A stretch of DNA of 64,000 nucleotides from Altererythrobacter rubellus (GTDB lineage: Bacteria; Pseudomonadota; Alphaproteobacteria; Sphingomonadales; Sphingomonadaceae). The notes below the pieces were generated by a model, which saw only the letters and a list, made by a program, of their open reading frames with translations, did not search any database and was not told where the DNA came from. Positions 1-8,288 of this stretch are shown one piece after another (the first letter of the stretch is position 1; every line of letters begins with the position of its first letter). The translations under genes were made by a program, and so were the position numbers. The DNA is taken from contig NZ_CP127221.1 of the NCBI RefSeq assembly GCF_030284385.1, forward strand, positions 2,232,412-2,296,411, written 5' to 3'.

Positions 1-1137
1 AGGGACAAGATCGCGGCATCAAAGCAAAAGGGCATGTGGATGGGTGGACCGGTCCCGCTCGGATATCGGCTGGAAGACCGCAAACTAGTCATCGAGCCTT
101 CCGAAGCGAAGACCGTTCGCATGATCTTTGGCCGTTATGTCGAACTTCGATCAATGCCGAAGCTGGTCGAGGATCTGGCAGCTAAAGGTGTTCGCACCAA
201 GCAGAGGACATATAGGAGCGGCAAGATCGTCGGAGGCATACCGTTCGGCAAGGGCATGCTCGGGAACTTCCTAAAAAACCCGCTCTACACTGGCCGGGTC
301 AAACACAAAGATCAGATATACGACGGCGAACACGAGGCGATCATCCCGGTCGAACTCTTCGAGCAGGTACAGCAGATCTTCAAGGAGAACGGTCAGGAAT
401 GGAGGCTGGGCAGGAAAGCGAAGAACCCGAGCCTGCTGACGTCTCTTATCACTGATCCGGATGGGCGACCCATGACACCGGAGCATTCGGCGAAAGGGAG
501 CAGACGCTATCGCTACTATGTGACCCGCTACAAACCTGGCGAGAAGACCGCGGCGCCCTGGCGTGTGCCTGCTGGCGACCTTGATCGTGCTGCGATCCGG
601 CTCTTCGGCCAGTGGCTGCAAAGCGCTAGCAGCGATGAAGCCGACGACATCGTTGCTCGAAAGGCACTGGCGGACCGGCTTGGAAGCCAGACCATCTTTG
701 AACAACGTCAGGCGCTCCTCGATCTTGATATGAGGTTCGAGCTGGGTGCCGAAGCTCTTCGTATCTTGGACAAATGTGGGAAAAACGAACTATCACTTCC
801 TGCACGGATCGTCACTCACGGCCCGGAGAAGAGGCTGGCAATTCCGCCAGAAGGCTCCAACACAAGTTCCGCGCCTGATCCGGCCCTGATGAGGCTGGTC
901 GCTCAGGCCATGGCGGCCCAGCGGATGGTACTCAAGGGCACCGAAGATCCAGGCGTTGCAGGCTACAGCAAGCGATATCTCTGGCAGCTTCTGAGAATCA
1001 GCTGGCTCGCTCCTGACATCATCTCCGCGATAGTCGAAGGCCGGCACCCGGCCGGGCTGACCGGGCGAAGACTTCTTCGCGCAGCACAGCTACCTCTGAA
1101 ATGGTCTGAGCAGCGCGAGTTTCTCGAGTTCTCCTGA
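1..1137 (+). CDS. Large serine site-specific recombinase, C-terminal part (5' end outside window)
   Basis: The frame is open from base 1, so the catalytic resolvase domain with its nucleophilic serine lies left of the window. The visible part starts in the 'recombinase' domain (DKIAASKQKGMWMGG, then PVPLGYRLE), continues through the KGMLGNFLKNPLYTG segment, and has the degenerate ribbon region (SLITDPDGRPMTP, then RYRYYVTRY) typical of proteobacterial phage or island recombinases. The C-terminal tail (SGYSK-like helix, GRRLLRAAQLPLKW) also fits that family. Such enzymes catalyse integration and excision of mobile elements. The gene runs toward tRNA-Thr and ends about 210 bp from it. Family assignment is firm; the identity of the element is unknown. 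Confidence 0.88.
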   Translation, partial: RDKIAASKQKGMWMGGPVPLGYRLEDRKLVIEPSEAKTVRMIFGRYVELRSMPKLVEDLAAKGVRTKQRTYRSGKIVGGIPFGKGMLGNFLKNPLYTGRVKHKDQIYDGEHEAIIPVELFEQVQQIFKENGQEWRLGRKAKNPSLLTSLITDPDGRPMTPEHSAKGSRRYRYYVTRYKPGEKTAAPWRVPAGDLDRAAIRLFGQWLQSASSDEADDIVARKALADRLGSQTIFEQRQALLDLDMRFELGAEALRILDKCGKNELSLPARIVTHGPEKRLAIPPEGSNTSSAPDPALMRLVAQAMAAQRMVLKGTEDPGVAGYSKRYLWQLLRISWLAPDIISAIVEGRHPAGLTGRRLLRAAQLPLKWSEQREFLEFS

Positions 1138-1345
1138 GCCCGATACCTCTAAAAATGAATCTGCAACTGGTGGCTGGGTTTTCGGGGGTTAGAGAACCGC
1201 CTGGAGATTTGCGCAGACTGGCGGTGTCAGAGACGCTTCCAGGCACCCGGTTACAGAAGGCGAGCACGACAAGCGCCGGAATTGTCGGGACAATACCAGT
1301 TCACCGAACCTTCTATAAGGTATTGATATAAAAGAAAATAATAGG
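1138..1345. other. Non-coding stretch between recombinase and tRNA-Thr; possible element end
   Basis: No convincing gene. This stretch separates the recombinase from the 3' end of tRNA-Thr and becomes AT-rich just before the tRNA (about 1310-1343). If an element was inserted at the tRNA 3' end, the attachment site would lie here or in the tRNA itself. No second copy of the tRNA end is visible in the window, so this stays an inference. Confidence 0.3.
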
Positions 1346-1421
1346 TGGTGCCGCTTACGTGACTCGAACACGTGACCCCATCATTACGAATGATGTGCTC
1401 TACCAACTGAGCTAAAGCGGC
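1346..1421 (-). tRNA. tRNA-Thr (anticodon CGT)
   Basis: The 76-nt minus-strand sequence folds as a complete cloverleaf. The acceptor stem GCCGCTT pairs with AAGCGGC, the anticodon stem CATCA pairs with TGATG around loop TTCGTAA (anticodon CGT, reads ACG), and the T-arm has ACGTG/CACGT with TTCGAGT. Discriminator A and an encoded CCA are present. Its 3' end faces the recombinase gene. Confidence 0.97.
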
Positions 1422-1441
1422 ACATTCTCGCGTTTGAGATG

Positions 1442-1515
1442 TGGAGGCCCGAGCCGGAATCGAACCGGCGTACAAGGATTTGCAGTCCTCTGCGTCACCA
1501 CTCCGCCATCGGGCC
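1442..1515 (-). tRNA. tRNA-Cys (anticodon GCA)
   Basis: The 74-nt minus-strand sequence has acceptor stem GGCCCGA pairing with TCGGGCC, anticodon loop CTGCAAA (anticodon GCA), T-loop TTCGATT, discriminator U as expected for cysteine, and an encoded CCA. It lies 20 bp upstream of tRNA-Thr on the same strand, so the two are probably co-transcribed. Confidence 0.97.
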
Positions 1516-1640
1516 TCATCCCAACCCTTTCGGGCGCGGACGCGGCCAACTAGCGATTCGCGAACATATTGGCAATCATATTGATAGGTGACGTTAGGTC
1601 AGGCTGGACGAACGCAGGCAAAGCCGACAGGAAGCTCACC

Positions 1641-2420
1641 ATGTCTGTCCAATCGTTTCTTGCCCCGATCACCGGTCAAACCGCGGTGATTGATTTGCCC
1701 GATGCTGAAAACTGGATGCAGGGGCGTACGCTCTATGGCGGTGCTTCGGCACTAATTGCCTACACTTATGCAATTCGCGCTTTCACCGATCTACCACCGC
1801 TGAGAGCAGCACAAGTCGGCTTTGTTGCTCCTGTTGGAGGTAGAGTGGAACTTCAAGCAGAGATCGTACGACAAGGGCGCAGCGTCACGCAATTGCGAAG
1901 CGAACTCTATCAGGATGGCGCTTTGGCGCTTACGGCGTTCTTTCTTTTTGCTGAGCCAAGGAAGCCAAATGCGCTCTACCCGACCAGGAAACCGTCTGAC
2001 TTTCCACCCCCTGCGGAAGAAAGCGAAGACGTGATGTCGGACAAGGGACCCAACTTCCTTCGCAACAATTTCGAGATTCGCCGAGCGCAGAATGTGAGTG
2101 GACCAGGCGAACCGGTTGTCAGACGCTGGGCCCGGCTCAAGAATCGCGAAGAACTGGATCCTATCAGCGAGCTTATCTTGCTGGGCGATGTATTGCCTCC
2201 TGGTGCGATGCGGGCGATGCAGCGGCAGGGTCCGATCAGTTCAATCAACTGGTCATTCAATCTGCTGGAAACCAATCCGCAGACTGAAGATGGCTGGTGG
2301 GTGTCGGAGAACGCCAGTCAGCACGCCAACAATGGGTATTCATCTGAACGCTTGCGGCTTTGGAACAGCGAAGGTCAGCAGGTTATCGACGGTCTGCAAT
2401 CGGTTGCGATCTTCGGATAA
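1641..2420 (+). CDS. Thioesterase family protein (TesB-like double hotdog)
   Basis: A 259-residue protein. Near residues 25-50 it has the WMQGRTLYGGASALIAYT segment typical of TesB-type acyl-CoA thioesterases, and a second hotdog-like half follows (SSINWSFNLLETNPQTEDGWW). Such enzymes hydrolyse acyl-CoA to free acid and CoA in the cytoplasm. The start at 1641 is preferred over an in-frame one at 1569 because GACAGGAAG stands 8 bases upstream and the conserved part begins directly after it. The substrate cannot be read from sequence. It converges on a crotonase gene, which fits a role in fatty acyl metabolism. Confidence 0.8.
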   Translation: MSVQSFLAPITGQTAVIDLPDAENWMQGRTLYGGASALIAYTYAIRAFTDLPPLRAAQVGFVAPVGGRVELQAEIVRQGRSVTQLRSELYQDGALALTAFFLFAEPRKPNALYPTRKPSDFPPPAEESEDVMSDKGPNFLRNNFEIRRAQNVSGPGEPVVRRWARLKNREELDPISELILLGDVLPPGAMRAMQRQGPISSINWSFNLLETNPQTEDGWWVSENASQHANNGYSSERLRLWNSEGQQVIDGLQSVAIFG

Positions 2421-2435
2421 GAGTTCGCCGCCCTC

Positions 2436-3236
2436 TTAAACATCCTCAAATTTCGGTGTGCGCTTTTCCATTCCGGCCATGACCGCCTCTACCTGATTCT
2501 TAGAGCGCTTGATCGCGTGCTGCTCTAGGCTTTCTTCCATGAGTATTGCGTCAGTACCGAGTTCAACCATCCCGGCATGAAGCCGTTTTGCAGCACGGAT
2601 CGCATGCGGGTTGCGATTGGCAATTTCGTCCGCGAGCGCAGTAGCTTTTTCGAGCGGATCGCTATCGATATGCGTGGCCAGACCAAATCCCTGCGCCTCT
2701 GTTCCGCTAAATTCGCGATTGGTATAAACCAATTCACGCAGCACATCATCGCGCACCAATCCACGCCACAAAGCGTACCCTCCCATGTCGGGGACCAGTC
2801 CCCACTTCAATTCCATGATTGCCATACGAGTGTCTGGATGAACAATGCGGATGTCCGCTCCGCTGGCAATCTGCAAGCCGCCTCCAAAGCATACCCCATG
2901 AACCGCAGCAATTACGGGAACAGGGAGCTTGCGCCATTGCATGGCGACCTGCTGTGGTCGGTTAGCATTGCCATGCGTACGATCAGTCAACTCTGGCTCA
3001 TCCGGCGATGGCTTGCGAGCAAAGTTAGAAAGATCAAGGCCTGCGCAAAATGCGCGACCTTCGCCGGAAAGTACAACAACCCTAAGGCCTTTCATTTTAT
3101 GAAGAGCCTGGCCGGCCTCGATAATCGCTTCGAACATGTCCGGATCGAGTGCGTTCATCTTGTCTGCTCGGGTCAGCCGGACCTGCGCAACTCCATCATC
3201 GCCTAACGCGATGGCTACCCTATCTCTAAACTGCAT
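2436..3236 (-). CDS. Crotonase / enoyl-CoA hydratase-isomerase family protein
   Basis: A 266-residue protein of normal crotonase length. The oxyanion-hole segments are GRAFCAGLDLSNF (about 60-75) and HGVCFGGGLQIASGADIRI (about 113-131). At the first catalytic glutamate of true hydratases (GGGxExA) this protein has glutamine (GGGLQIA), whereas the second region (MELKWGLVPDMGG) keeps a glutamate. It is therefore safely a crotonase, but water addition to enoyl-CoA is not assured; an isomerase or another CoA-ester reaction is possible. It follows the aminotransferase on the same strand after a 238-bp gap and converges with the thioesterase. Confidence 0.85.
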   Translation of the reverse strand: MQFRDRVAIALGDDGVAQVRLTRADKMNALDPDMFEAIIEAGQALHKMKGLRVVVLSGEGRAFCAGLDLSNFARKPSPDEPELTDRTHGNANRPQQVAMQWRKLPVPVIAAVHGVCFGGGLQIASGADIRIVHPDTRMAIMELKWGLVPDMGGYALWRGLVRDDVLRELVYTNREFSGTEAQGFGLATHIDSDPLEKATALADEIANRNPHAIRAAKRLHAGMVELGTDAILMEESLEQHAIKRSKNQVEAVMAGMEKRTPKFEDV

Positions 3237-3474
3237 TTGCGCCTCGCTTTATTGAATTGTGCGGAAAGTGGCGCAAGTGCTGCAGAGTGTCCAGTATGAG
3301 TCCGTCCAACTATCTAATGTGCAGCACGAAAAACCTACGATCAATTAGTTTTCAAACAGACTCGTCAGCCATTCCTTCTCCCTCACGTTGCGAGCGAGCG
3401 CGGCAAAGTACGACAGTATCTAAAAGATGCACGCCGGTTTCGGATCAAAGGCTGGTGAGTCCGGTTAAGTTTGG

Positions 3475-4674
3475 CTAAGCGGCCGAACTGTTAATACCCA
3501 AAGAGTTGAAATATCTCTTTATATTACGGGCAGCCTGCCGGAGTCTTTGCTCGTTCTCGACCATCGCGATTCGCACAAAACCCTCTCCTTTCTCACCGTA
3601 TCCCACGCCCGCAGCAACTGCGACCTTTGCCTCGGTCAACAATTGCTTGGAGAATTCCAAACTCCCCATGTGAGCCAGAGCCGGCGGCAGAGGTGCCCAG
3701 GCGAACATCGATGCAGCAGGCGAGGGAATCTCCCACCCGGCGCGCGCAAACGCGTCTACCATGACATCGCGCCGCTTGTGATAGAGCTGACGATTGGTTT
3801 CGACGATATCTTGCGGTCCGTTAAGTGCGGCACAGGCTGCTGCCTGGATCGGCGTGAAAGCGCCATAGTCAAGATAGCTCTTCACCCGTGTCATCGCCGC
3901 AATCAGCTGCTGATTTCCGACTGCAAAACCCATCCGCCAACCAGCCATAGAATACGTCTTTGACATGCTGGTGAATTCGATCGCGACATCCTTCGCGCCC
4001 TTCACCTGCATGATCGACGGCGTCGGTTTGCCGTCATAATACAACTCGGAATAGGCCAAATCGGACAATATCCAGACTTCATTGTCGCGCGCCCAATCAA
4101 CCAGTCTCTCATAAAAAGCGAGATCCACAACTTCGGCAGTCGGGTTGGATGGATAGTTCACCACCAACAAACTGGGACGCGGCACTGTATAATTCATCGC
4201 GCTTTCCAGCGCGGCCCAGTATTGCTCATCGGGCGTGGTCGGCACGCTTCTAATTGTCGCTCCGGCAATGATGAAGCCGAAGGTGTGGATCGGATATGAT
4301 GGGTTTGGCGCGAGGACCACGTCACCAGGCGCCGTGATCGCATTGGCCAAACTAGCAAGACCTTCCTTTGATCCCATTGTGACGACAACTTCACGCTCGG
4401 GATCGAGCTCCACCCCGAACCGACGCCCGTAGTAATTGGCCTGTGCCTTGCGCAGCCCAGGAATACCCTTTGACTGTGAGTATCCGTGGGCGTCCGGTTT
4501 CTTAGCCACTTCGCACAGCTTCTCGATCACATGTGCAGGCGGCGGCTGGTCAGGATTACCCATGCCCAGATCAATGATGTCCTCACCACCCTGACGCGCC
4601 GCATGCCGCATCGCATTCACTTCTGCGATGACGTAAGGTGGCAAGCGCTTCATGCGGTAGAAGTCAGTGTCCAT
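3475..4674 (-). CDS. alaC: Aminotransferase class I/II, AlaC-like (glutamate-pyruvate)
   Basis: A 399-residue PLP enzyme of fold type I. Visible marks are the N-terminal RMKRLPPYVIAEV, the substrate region GMGNPDQPPP, NYPSNPTAEVV, DLAYSELYYDG, and the lysine site SMSKTYSMAGWRMGF, where the lysine of SMSKT should bind PLP. The pattern matches the alanine-forming AlaC / LL-diaminopimelate aminotransferase-like group; the AlaC assignment rests on the MDTDFYRMKRLPPYV start. An upstream in-frame start exists at 4722, but 4674 has AAAGAAAGG in front and matches the family. It diverges from phaC. Confidence 0.82.
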   Translation of the reverse strand: MDTDFYRMKRLPPYVIAEVNAMRHAARQGGEDIIDLGMGNPDQPPPAHVIEKLCEVAKKPDAHGYSQSKGIPGLRKAQANYYGRRFGVELDPEREVVVTMGSKEGLASLANAITAPGDVVLAPNPSYPIHTFGFIIAGATIRSVPTTPDEQYWAALESAMNYTVPRPSLLVVNYPSNPTAEVVDLAFYERLVDWARDNEVWILSDLAYSELYYDGKPTPSIMQVKGAKDVAIEFTSMSKTYSMAGWRMGFAVGNQQLIAAMTRVKSYLDYGAFTPIQAAACAALNGPQDIVETNRQLYHKRRDVMVDAFARAGWEIPSPAASMFAWAPLPPALAHMGSLEFSKQLLTEAKVAVAAGVGYGEKGEGFVRIAMVENEQRLRQAARNIKRYFNSLGINSSAA

Positions 4675-4805
4675 CTGGTGCCTTTCTTTAGACCCGGACC
4701 AACCTTGGGCGGATCGATGCATACGAAACTACGGTAATAGTAGTCGAACTGAAAAAGCAATCCAGCTATACCGTACCGCAACAAGACTTTTGAAAGATAT
4801 CATCG

Positions 4806-6692
4806 ATGGCAAACGACCCGAAAGACTTTCTTAAGGACAGCGGCGAACCCTTTCGCGCCTTTTTTGATATGCAGGGCGAAGCGATGCGCGAGATGATGGG
4901 CGAGTTCGGCATGCCAGGCATGGAGAATAGCGCTAAGCTAACAGGTGATGCCGGAGAATTCGCTCAAGTTGCTCGCGAGATTCAATCGATGTGGTTTGAA
5001 TTCATGGCGGATCGCACGCAAGGCGCGGGCTCTGGGTCCAATCCGTTCGATCCAGCACAATGGCTAACGCTGGCGCAAGGCATGGCAAAACAGATGCCGA
5101 CGGACCCGATTGAGACCGCTCAGAAGATGGCGAAGGATTCCATGGAGATCTGGCAGGGTGTGCTGGGCAGTTTCATTGGCGGGGTCACTGGAGAGAACAA
5201 GCCTGAAGTTGACCCTCTGCCGCGCAAGGACAGGCGCTTTGCCGCAGAAGAATGGCGCGCGCATCCAGCGTTTGCCTTGCTTCACCAGACCTATCTGATG
5301 ATGGCCGAATACTTCGTCGGCGCTGCCAAGCAGGTCGAAGGTATTGCTCCGGAAAAGCGCAAGCAGCTCGAGTTCGCAACCACGGCACTGGTGGACGCGA
5401 TGAGCCCGGACAACTTTATCCTGACCAATCCGGTCGTGCTCAAGCGCACCATCGAGACCAAGGGTCAAAATCTGCTGAAGGGCATGCGCCACCTTATCAA
5501 TGATCTTAAAAAGGGGCAGCTAACTCACACCGATGCCGAAGCCTTCGAGTTGGGCGTCAATCTGGCAGCGACGCCCGGAAAGGTAGTGCACGAAACGCCG
5601 CTCTACCAGCTTGTCCAGTATAGTCCGTCTACGGATGAGGTTTTCGCCACCCCTTTGATCATCTTCCCTCCGTGGATCAATCGTTTCTACATCCTCGATC
5701 TGACAGCCAAGAAGAGCTTCATCAAATGGGCTGTGGATCAAGGCATCACAGTGTTCGTAGTGAGCTGGAAGTCAGCCGATGCGTCAATGAAAGATGTCGT
5801 GTGGGATGACTACATCCGCGCGCAAATCGATGCGATTGATACCGCGCGAGAGCGGTTGAAGGCACCAAGCGTTCACACCATTGGCTACTGCGTTGCAGGG
5901 ACGACCCTCGCAGCGACTTTGGCTGTGCTGGCGAAACGCGGCGAGGCAGACAAGGTCAAGAGCGCAACCTTCTTCACCGCTCAGGTGGATTTCGAAAAGG
6001 CTGGCGAACTTAAGCATTTCATCAATGACAACCAGCTGGACATGATCTCGAGCCTGTCCAGCGATGGGTATCTTGATGGACGCTATCTGGCGGCAACCTT
6101 CAATTCGCTGCGCGGCAAGGACCTGATCTGGAATTATGTTGTCAACAACTACCTGTTGGGTGAGGATTACCCGGCCTTCGACCTGCTGCACTGGAACGGG
6201 GATGTAACTAACCTACCAAGCAAATGGCATGCGGATTATCTGCGTGACCTCTATCGCGACAACAAGCTGGTCGTGCCAGAGGCATTGAGCGCTGATGGAA
6301 CACCGATTGACCTGACCGAGGTTAAAACGCCAAGCTACATCCAGGCTGGTCGGGAAGATCACATTGCTCCAGCAAAGAGCGTTTGGAAGGCGACTGAGCA
6401 TTTCAAAGGATCAGTTACCTTTCTGCTAGCAGGGTCCGGCCATATTGCCGGTGTCGTCAATCCCCCGGCCGCTAGCAAATACCAATACTGGACCGGCGAC
6501 AGCCGGGCCGGTTCGCTTGAAGACTTTATAGATGGCGCAACCGAGCACCCTGGCAGTTGGTGGCCACATTGGTTCGAGTGGCTGCAAGAGCAAGACAACA
6601 GAAAAGTGCCCGCAAAGGGCAAGCGAATACCTGGCGCCAAAGGTGATAAAGTTATCGAGGACGCGCCTGGCCGCTATGTAAAGACGCGCTAA
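4806..6692 (+). CDS. phaC: Class I poly(3-hydroxyalkanoate) synthase
   Basis: A 628-residue cytoplasmic, granule-bound polymerase joining 3-hydroxyacyl-CoA units into storage polyester. The lipase-like box is GYCVAGTT with the nucleophile Cys362. Asp518 (REDHIAP) and His546 (GSGHIAG) complete the triad with the spacing seen in Cupriavidus PhaC (C319/D480/H508). The N-terminal PhaC_N part (about 90-260) and the PPWINRFYILDL block are present. The class is I because the protein is long and no phaE or phaR subunit is adjacent. A phasin gene follows about 110 bp downstream with its own promoter signals. Confidence 0.95.
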   Translation: MANDPKDFLKDSGEPFRAFFDMQGEAMREMMGEFGMPGMENSAKLTGDAGEFAQVAREIQSMWFEFMADRTQGAGSGSNPFDPAQWLTLAQGMAKQMPTDPIETAQKMAKDSMEIWQGVLGSFIGGVTGENKPEVDPLPRKDRRFAAEEWRAHPAFALLHQTYLMMAEYFVGAAKQVEGIAPEKRKQLEFATTALVDAMSPDNFILTNPVVLKRTIETKGQNLLKGMRHLINDLKKGQLTHTDAEAFELGVNLAATPGKVVHETPLYQLVQYSPSTDEVFATPLIIFPPWINRFYILDLTAKKSFIKWAVDQGITVFVVSWKSADASMKDVVWDDYIRAQIDAIDTARERLKAPSVHTIGYCVAGTTLAATLAVLAKRGEADKVKSATFFTAQVDFEKAGELKHFINDNQLDMISSLSSDGYLDGRYLAATFNSLRGKDLIWNYVVNNYLLGEDYPAFDLLHWNGDVTNLPSKWHADYLRDLYRDNKLVVPEALSADGTPIDLTEVKTPSYIQAGREDHIAPAKSVWKATEHFKGSVTFLLAGSGHIAGVVNPPAASKYQYWTGDSRAGSLEDFIDGATEHPGSWWPHWFEWLQEQDNRKVPAKGKRIPGAKGDKVIEDAPGRYVKTR

Positions 6693-6722
6693 CTAGCTGT
6701 TTTGAAACACCGTTTCGATTTA

Positions 6723-6782
6723 TTGTGCAGTGCACCAAAAACGCTTGACTTCGCAGTTGCGATATCTATTTTGTGCGGTGCA
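6723..6782 (+). promoter_or_regulatory. Phasin promoter flanked by two TTGTGC(A/G)GTGCA repeats (candidate PhaR operator)
   Basis: Two direct repeats differ at one base: TTGTGCAGTGCA at 6723-6734 and TTGTGCGGTGCA at 6771-6782, with starts 48 bp apart. Between them a possible -35 TTGACT (6745-6750) is 16 bp from a possible -10 TATTTT (6767-6772). One repeat lies just upstream of -35 and the other covers the end of -10, a typical repressor layout. PhaR-type regulators of alphaproteobacteria are known to bind TGC-rich sites before phasin genes. No phaR gene is in the window, so the link is inferred. Confidence 0.5.
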
Positions 6783-6800
6783 ACATAAAGCGAGGTTACC

Positions 6801-7553
6801 ATGGCCAACGAAGCCAAAGCAAAAATCGATGCAGCCGCTGAAAAGGCCTATGCCGAAGCAGCTGCCAAAGAAGGTGTAAGCACGAAAGCGGTCGAGAAAG
6901 CCGTTGAAGCTGACGCACCAAAAGCAAAAGCAAAGCCTGCTGCGATCAAGAAAGTAGTAAAGGCTCCGGCTAAGAAGAAGCCGGCAAAGAAGGCTGCGCC
7001 AAAGAAAGTTGCAGCCAAGAAAGCTGCACCAAAGAAAGTTAAAGCTGCTGTCAAAAAGGCCGCAAAGCCAACCAACGCAATCGCACAAGCAAAGGACACC
7101 ATCATGGCGACTGCTAAAAAAGCACAGAACACCGATTTCACCAAGACTGCCAAAGAAGCTTTGGCTGACGTACAGACACGCGCAAAGACTGTTTTCGCGA
7201 AGACTGGCGAGCTAGCTTCAGAAGTGACCGAATTCAACAAGGGCAACGTTGAAGCTGTTGTTGAGTCAGGCAAGATCTTCTTCGCTGGCATGCAGGACAT
7301 GGGCCGCCAGCAAGTTGCTGCAACAAAGTCTGTGGTCAAAACCGTTCAAGGCGACTTCAAGAAGGTTGCTGCTGTCAAGTCACCGACCGAGCTGGTCCAA
7401 CTTCAAGGCGAACTCGCACGTCGTAACTTCGACGCTGCTGTGTCTTTCGGTTCAAAGAACACCGAAGCACTCGTCAAGCTGTACAATGACGCTTTCGCGC
7501 CGCTTTCGAGCCGCATGAGCGTTGCTGCCGAGAAGCTCAAGAAGGCCGCTTAA
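6801..7553 (+). CDS. Phasin family protein with lysine/alanine/proline-rich N-terminal region
   Basis: A 250-residue protein. Residues about 40-92 are a basic, histone H1-like stretch built of AAPKK/VAAKK/KPAKK units. Residues about 125-245 form the phasin helical domain (TKTAKEALADVQTRAKT, FNKGNVEAVVESGKIF, NFDAAVSFGSKNTEALVKL). Phasins coat PHA granules and control their size and number. The basic part recalls PhaF of Pseudomonas, which binds DNA and helps segregate granules, although there the basic part is C-terminal. Location after phaC supports the call. RBS AGCGAGG lies 7 bases before the ATG. Confidence 0.88.
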   Translation: MANEAKAKIDAAAEKAYAEAAAKEGVSTKAVEKAVEADAPKAKAKPAAIKKVVKAPAKKKPAKKAAPKKVAAKKAAPKKVKAAVKKAAKPTNAIAQAKDTIMATAKKAQNTDFTKTAKEALADVQTRAKTVFAKTGELASEVTEFNKGNVEAVVESGKIFFAGMQDMGRQQVAATKSVVKTVQGDFKKVAAVKSPTELVQLQGELARRNFDAAVSFGSKNTEALVKLYNDAFAPLSSRMSVAAEKLKKAA

Positions 7554-7620
7554 GTCTTTTACGCTTCCAGGTTTTCTAGCCGGGGTCTCTCTCCTCTCCC
7601 AAATCCCGGCGGAAACAATG

Positions 7621-7659
7621 AAGAGCCGGTCAGACCATCTGCGTCTGGCCGGTTCTTTT
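7621..7659 (+). terminator. Rho-independent terminator after the phasin gene
   Basis: A 15-bp stem with a few G-U pairs (7621-7635 with 7643-7657) around loop CATCTGC, ending in TTCTTTT. It lies 67 bp after the phasin stop codon. Confidence 0.85.
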
Positions 7660-7831
7660 CGTTTCGGGCAACAGCTTCATAGGCTGGAGATATCCCACAA
7701 GCGTCCGTAGCAATGCGATGCCACCCATATTCATAACTTGCGAATTCCCATTCGCTTACGATATTGGCCGCTCGATGAACCATGCAATATCCCGATCCCT
7801 GCCGTTGAGTGGCTCCTCCATGAGCGGAAAC

Positions 7832-8188
7832 ATGCGCCCGTTCTTGATAGCGAGCGACATGGCCGGGGCCGGCGATGACGATGCCGATTCTGACATTGAC
7901 GTCGGCATCGCGACCAAGACCAAGGCAAAGCCCAAGAAGCCCAGCCAATACAAAGTTCTGCTGCTCAATGATGACTACACACCGATGGAGTTTGTGGTCA
8001 TGGTGCTGAAGCGTTTCTTTGGCATGGACCTGGAACAGGCCACTCGCGTGATGCTGCACGTCCATCAAAAGGGCGTGGGTGTCTGCGGCGTTTTTCCCTA
8101 CGAGGTTGCGGAAACCAAAGTGAACCAGGTCATGGACTTCGCGCGGCAGAACCAGCACCCGCTTCAATGTACGCTGGAGAAAGACTGA
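7832..8188 (+). CDS. clpS: ATP-dependent Clp protease adaptor ClpS
   Basis: A small cytoplasmic adaptor that delivers N-degron proteins to ClpAP. The core is clear: [20 protein letters not shown] (with NDD-YT of the N-degron pocket), [16 protein letters not shown] (the V-M-x-x-H stretch) and [12 protein letters not shown]. The start is uncertain: in-frame ATGs stand at 7718, 7775, 7820, 7832 and 7859. I chose 7832 (118 residues) because GAGCGGA lies just upstream and family members are about 100-130 residues; 7859 is the next best. A clpA partner is not in the window. Confidence 0.9.
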   Translation: MRPFLIASDMAGAGDDDADSDIDVGIATKTKAKPKKPSQYKVLLLNDDYTPMEFVVMVLKRFFGMDLEQATRVMLHVHQKGVGVCGVFPYEVAETKVNQVMDFARQNQHPLQCTLEKD

Positions 8189-8288
8189 ATCTCTTTTGCC
8201 CGCCCCTTAGCTTTGAGGCATGACCGCGCTCGAATTTGTCGCTAGAGGTTAAGTATCAGGCAATCGGACAAGCGACACAGAAGCAAAC

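Noticed and set aside
3352..3372. Six-codon minus-strand ORF (MADESV) with a strong Shine-Dalgarno sequence, about 120 bp before the crotonase gene
   Set aside because: Too short to support; no attenuator-like hairpin or codon bias seen, and purine-rich runs followed by ATG occur by chance.
3257..3478. 73-codon plus-strand ORF between the crotonase and aminotransferase genes
   Set aside because: Low-quality composition (many Ser, Arg, Cys), no RBS, opposite to both neighbours.
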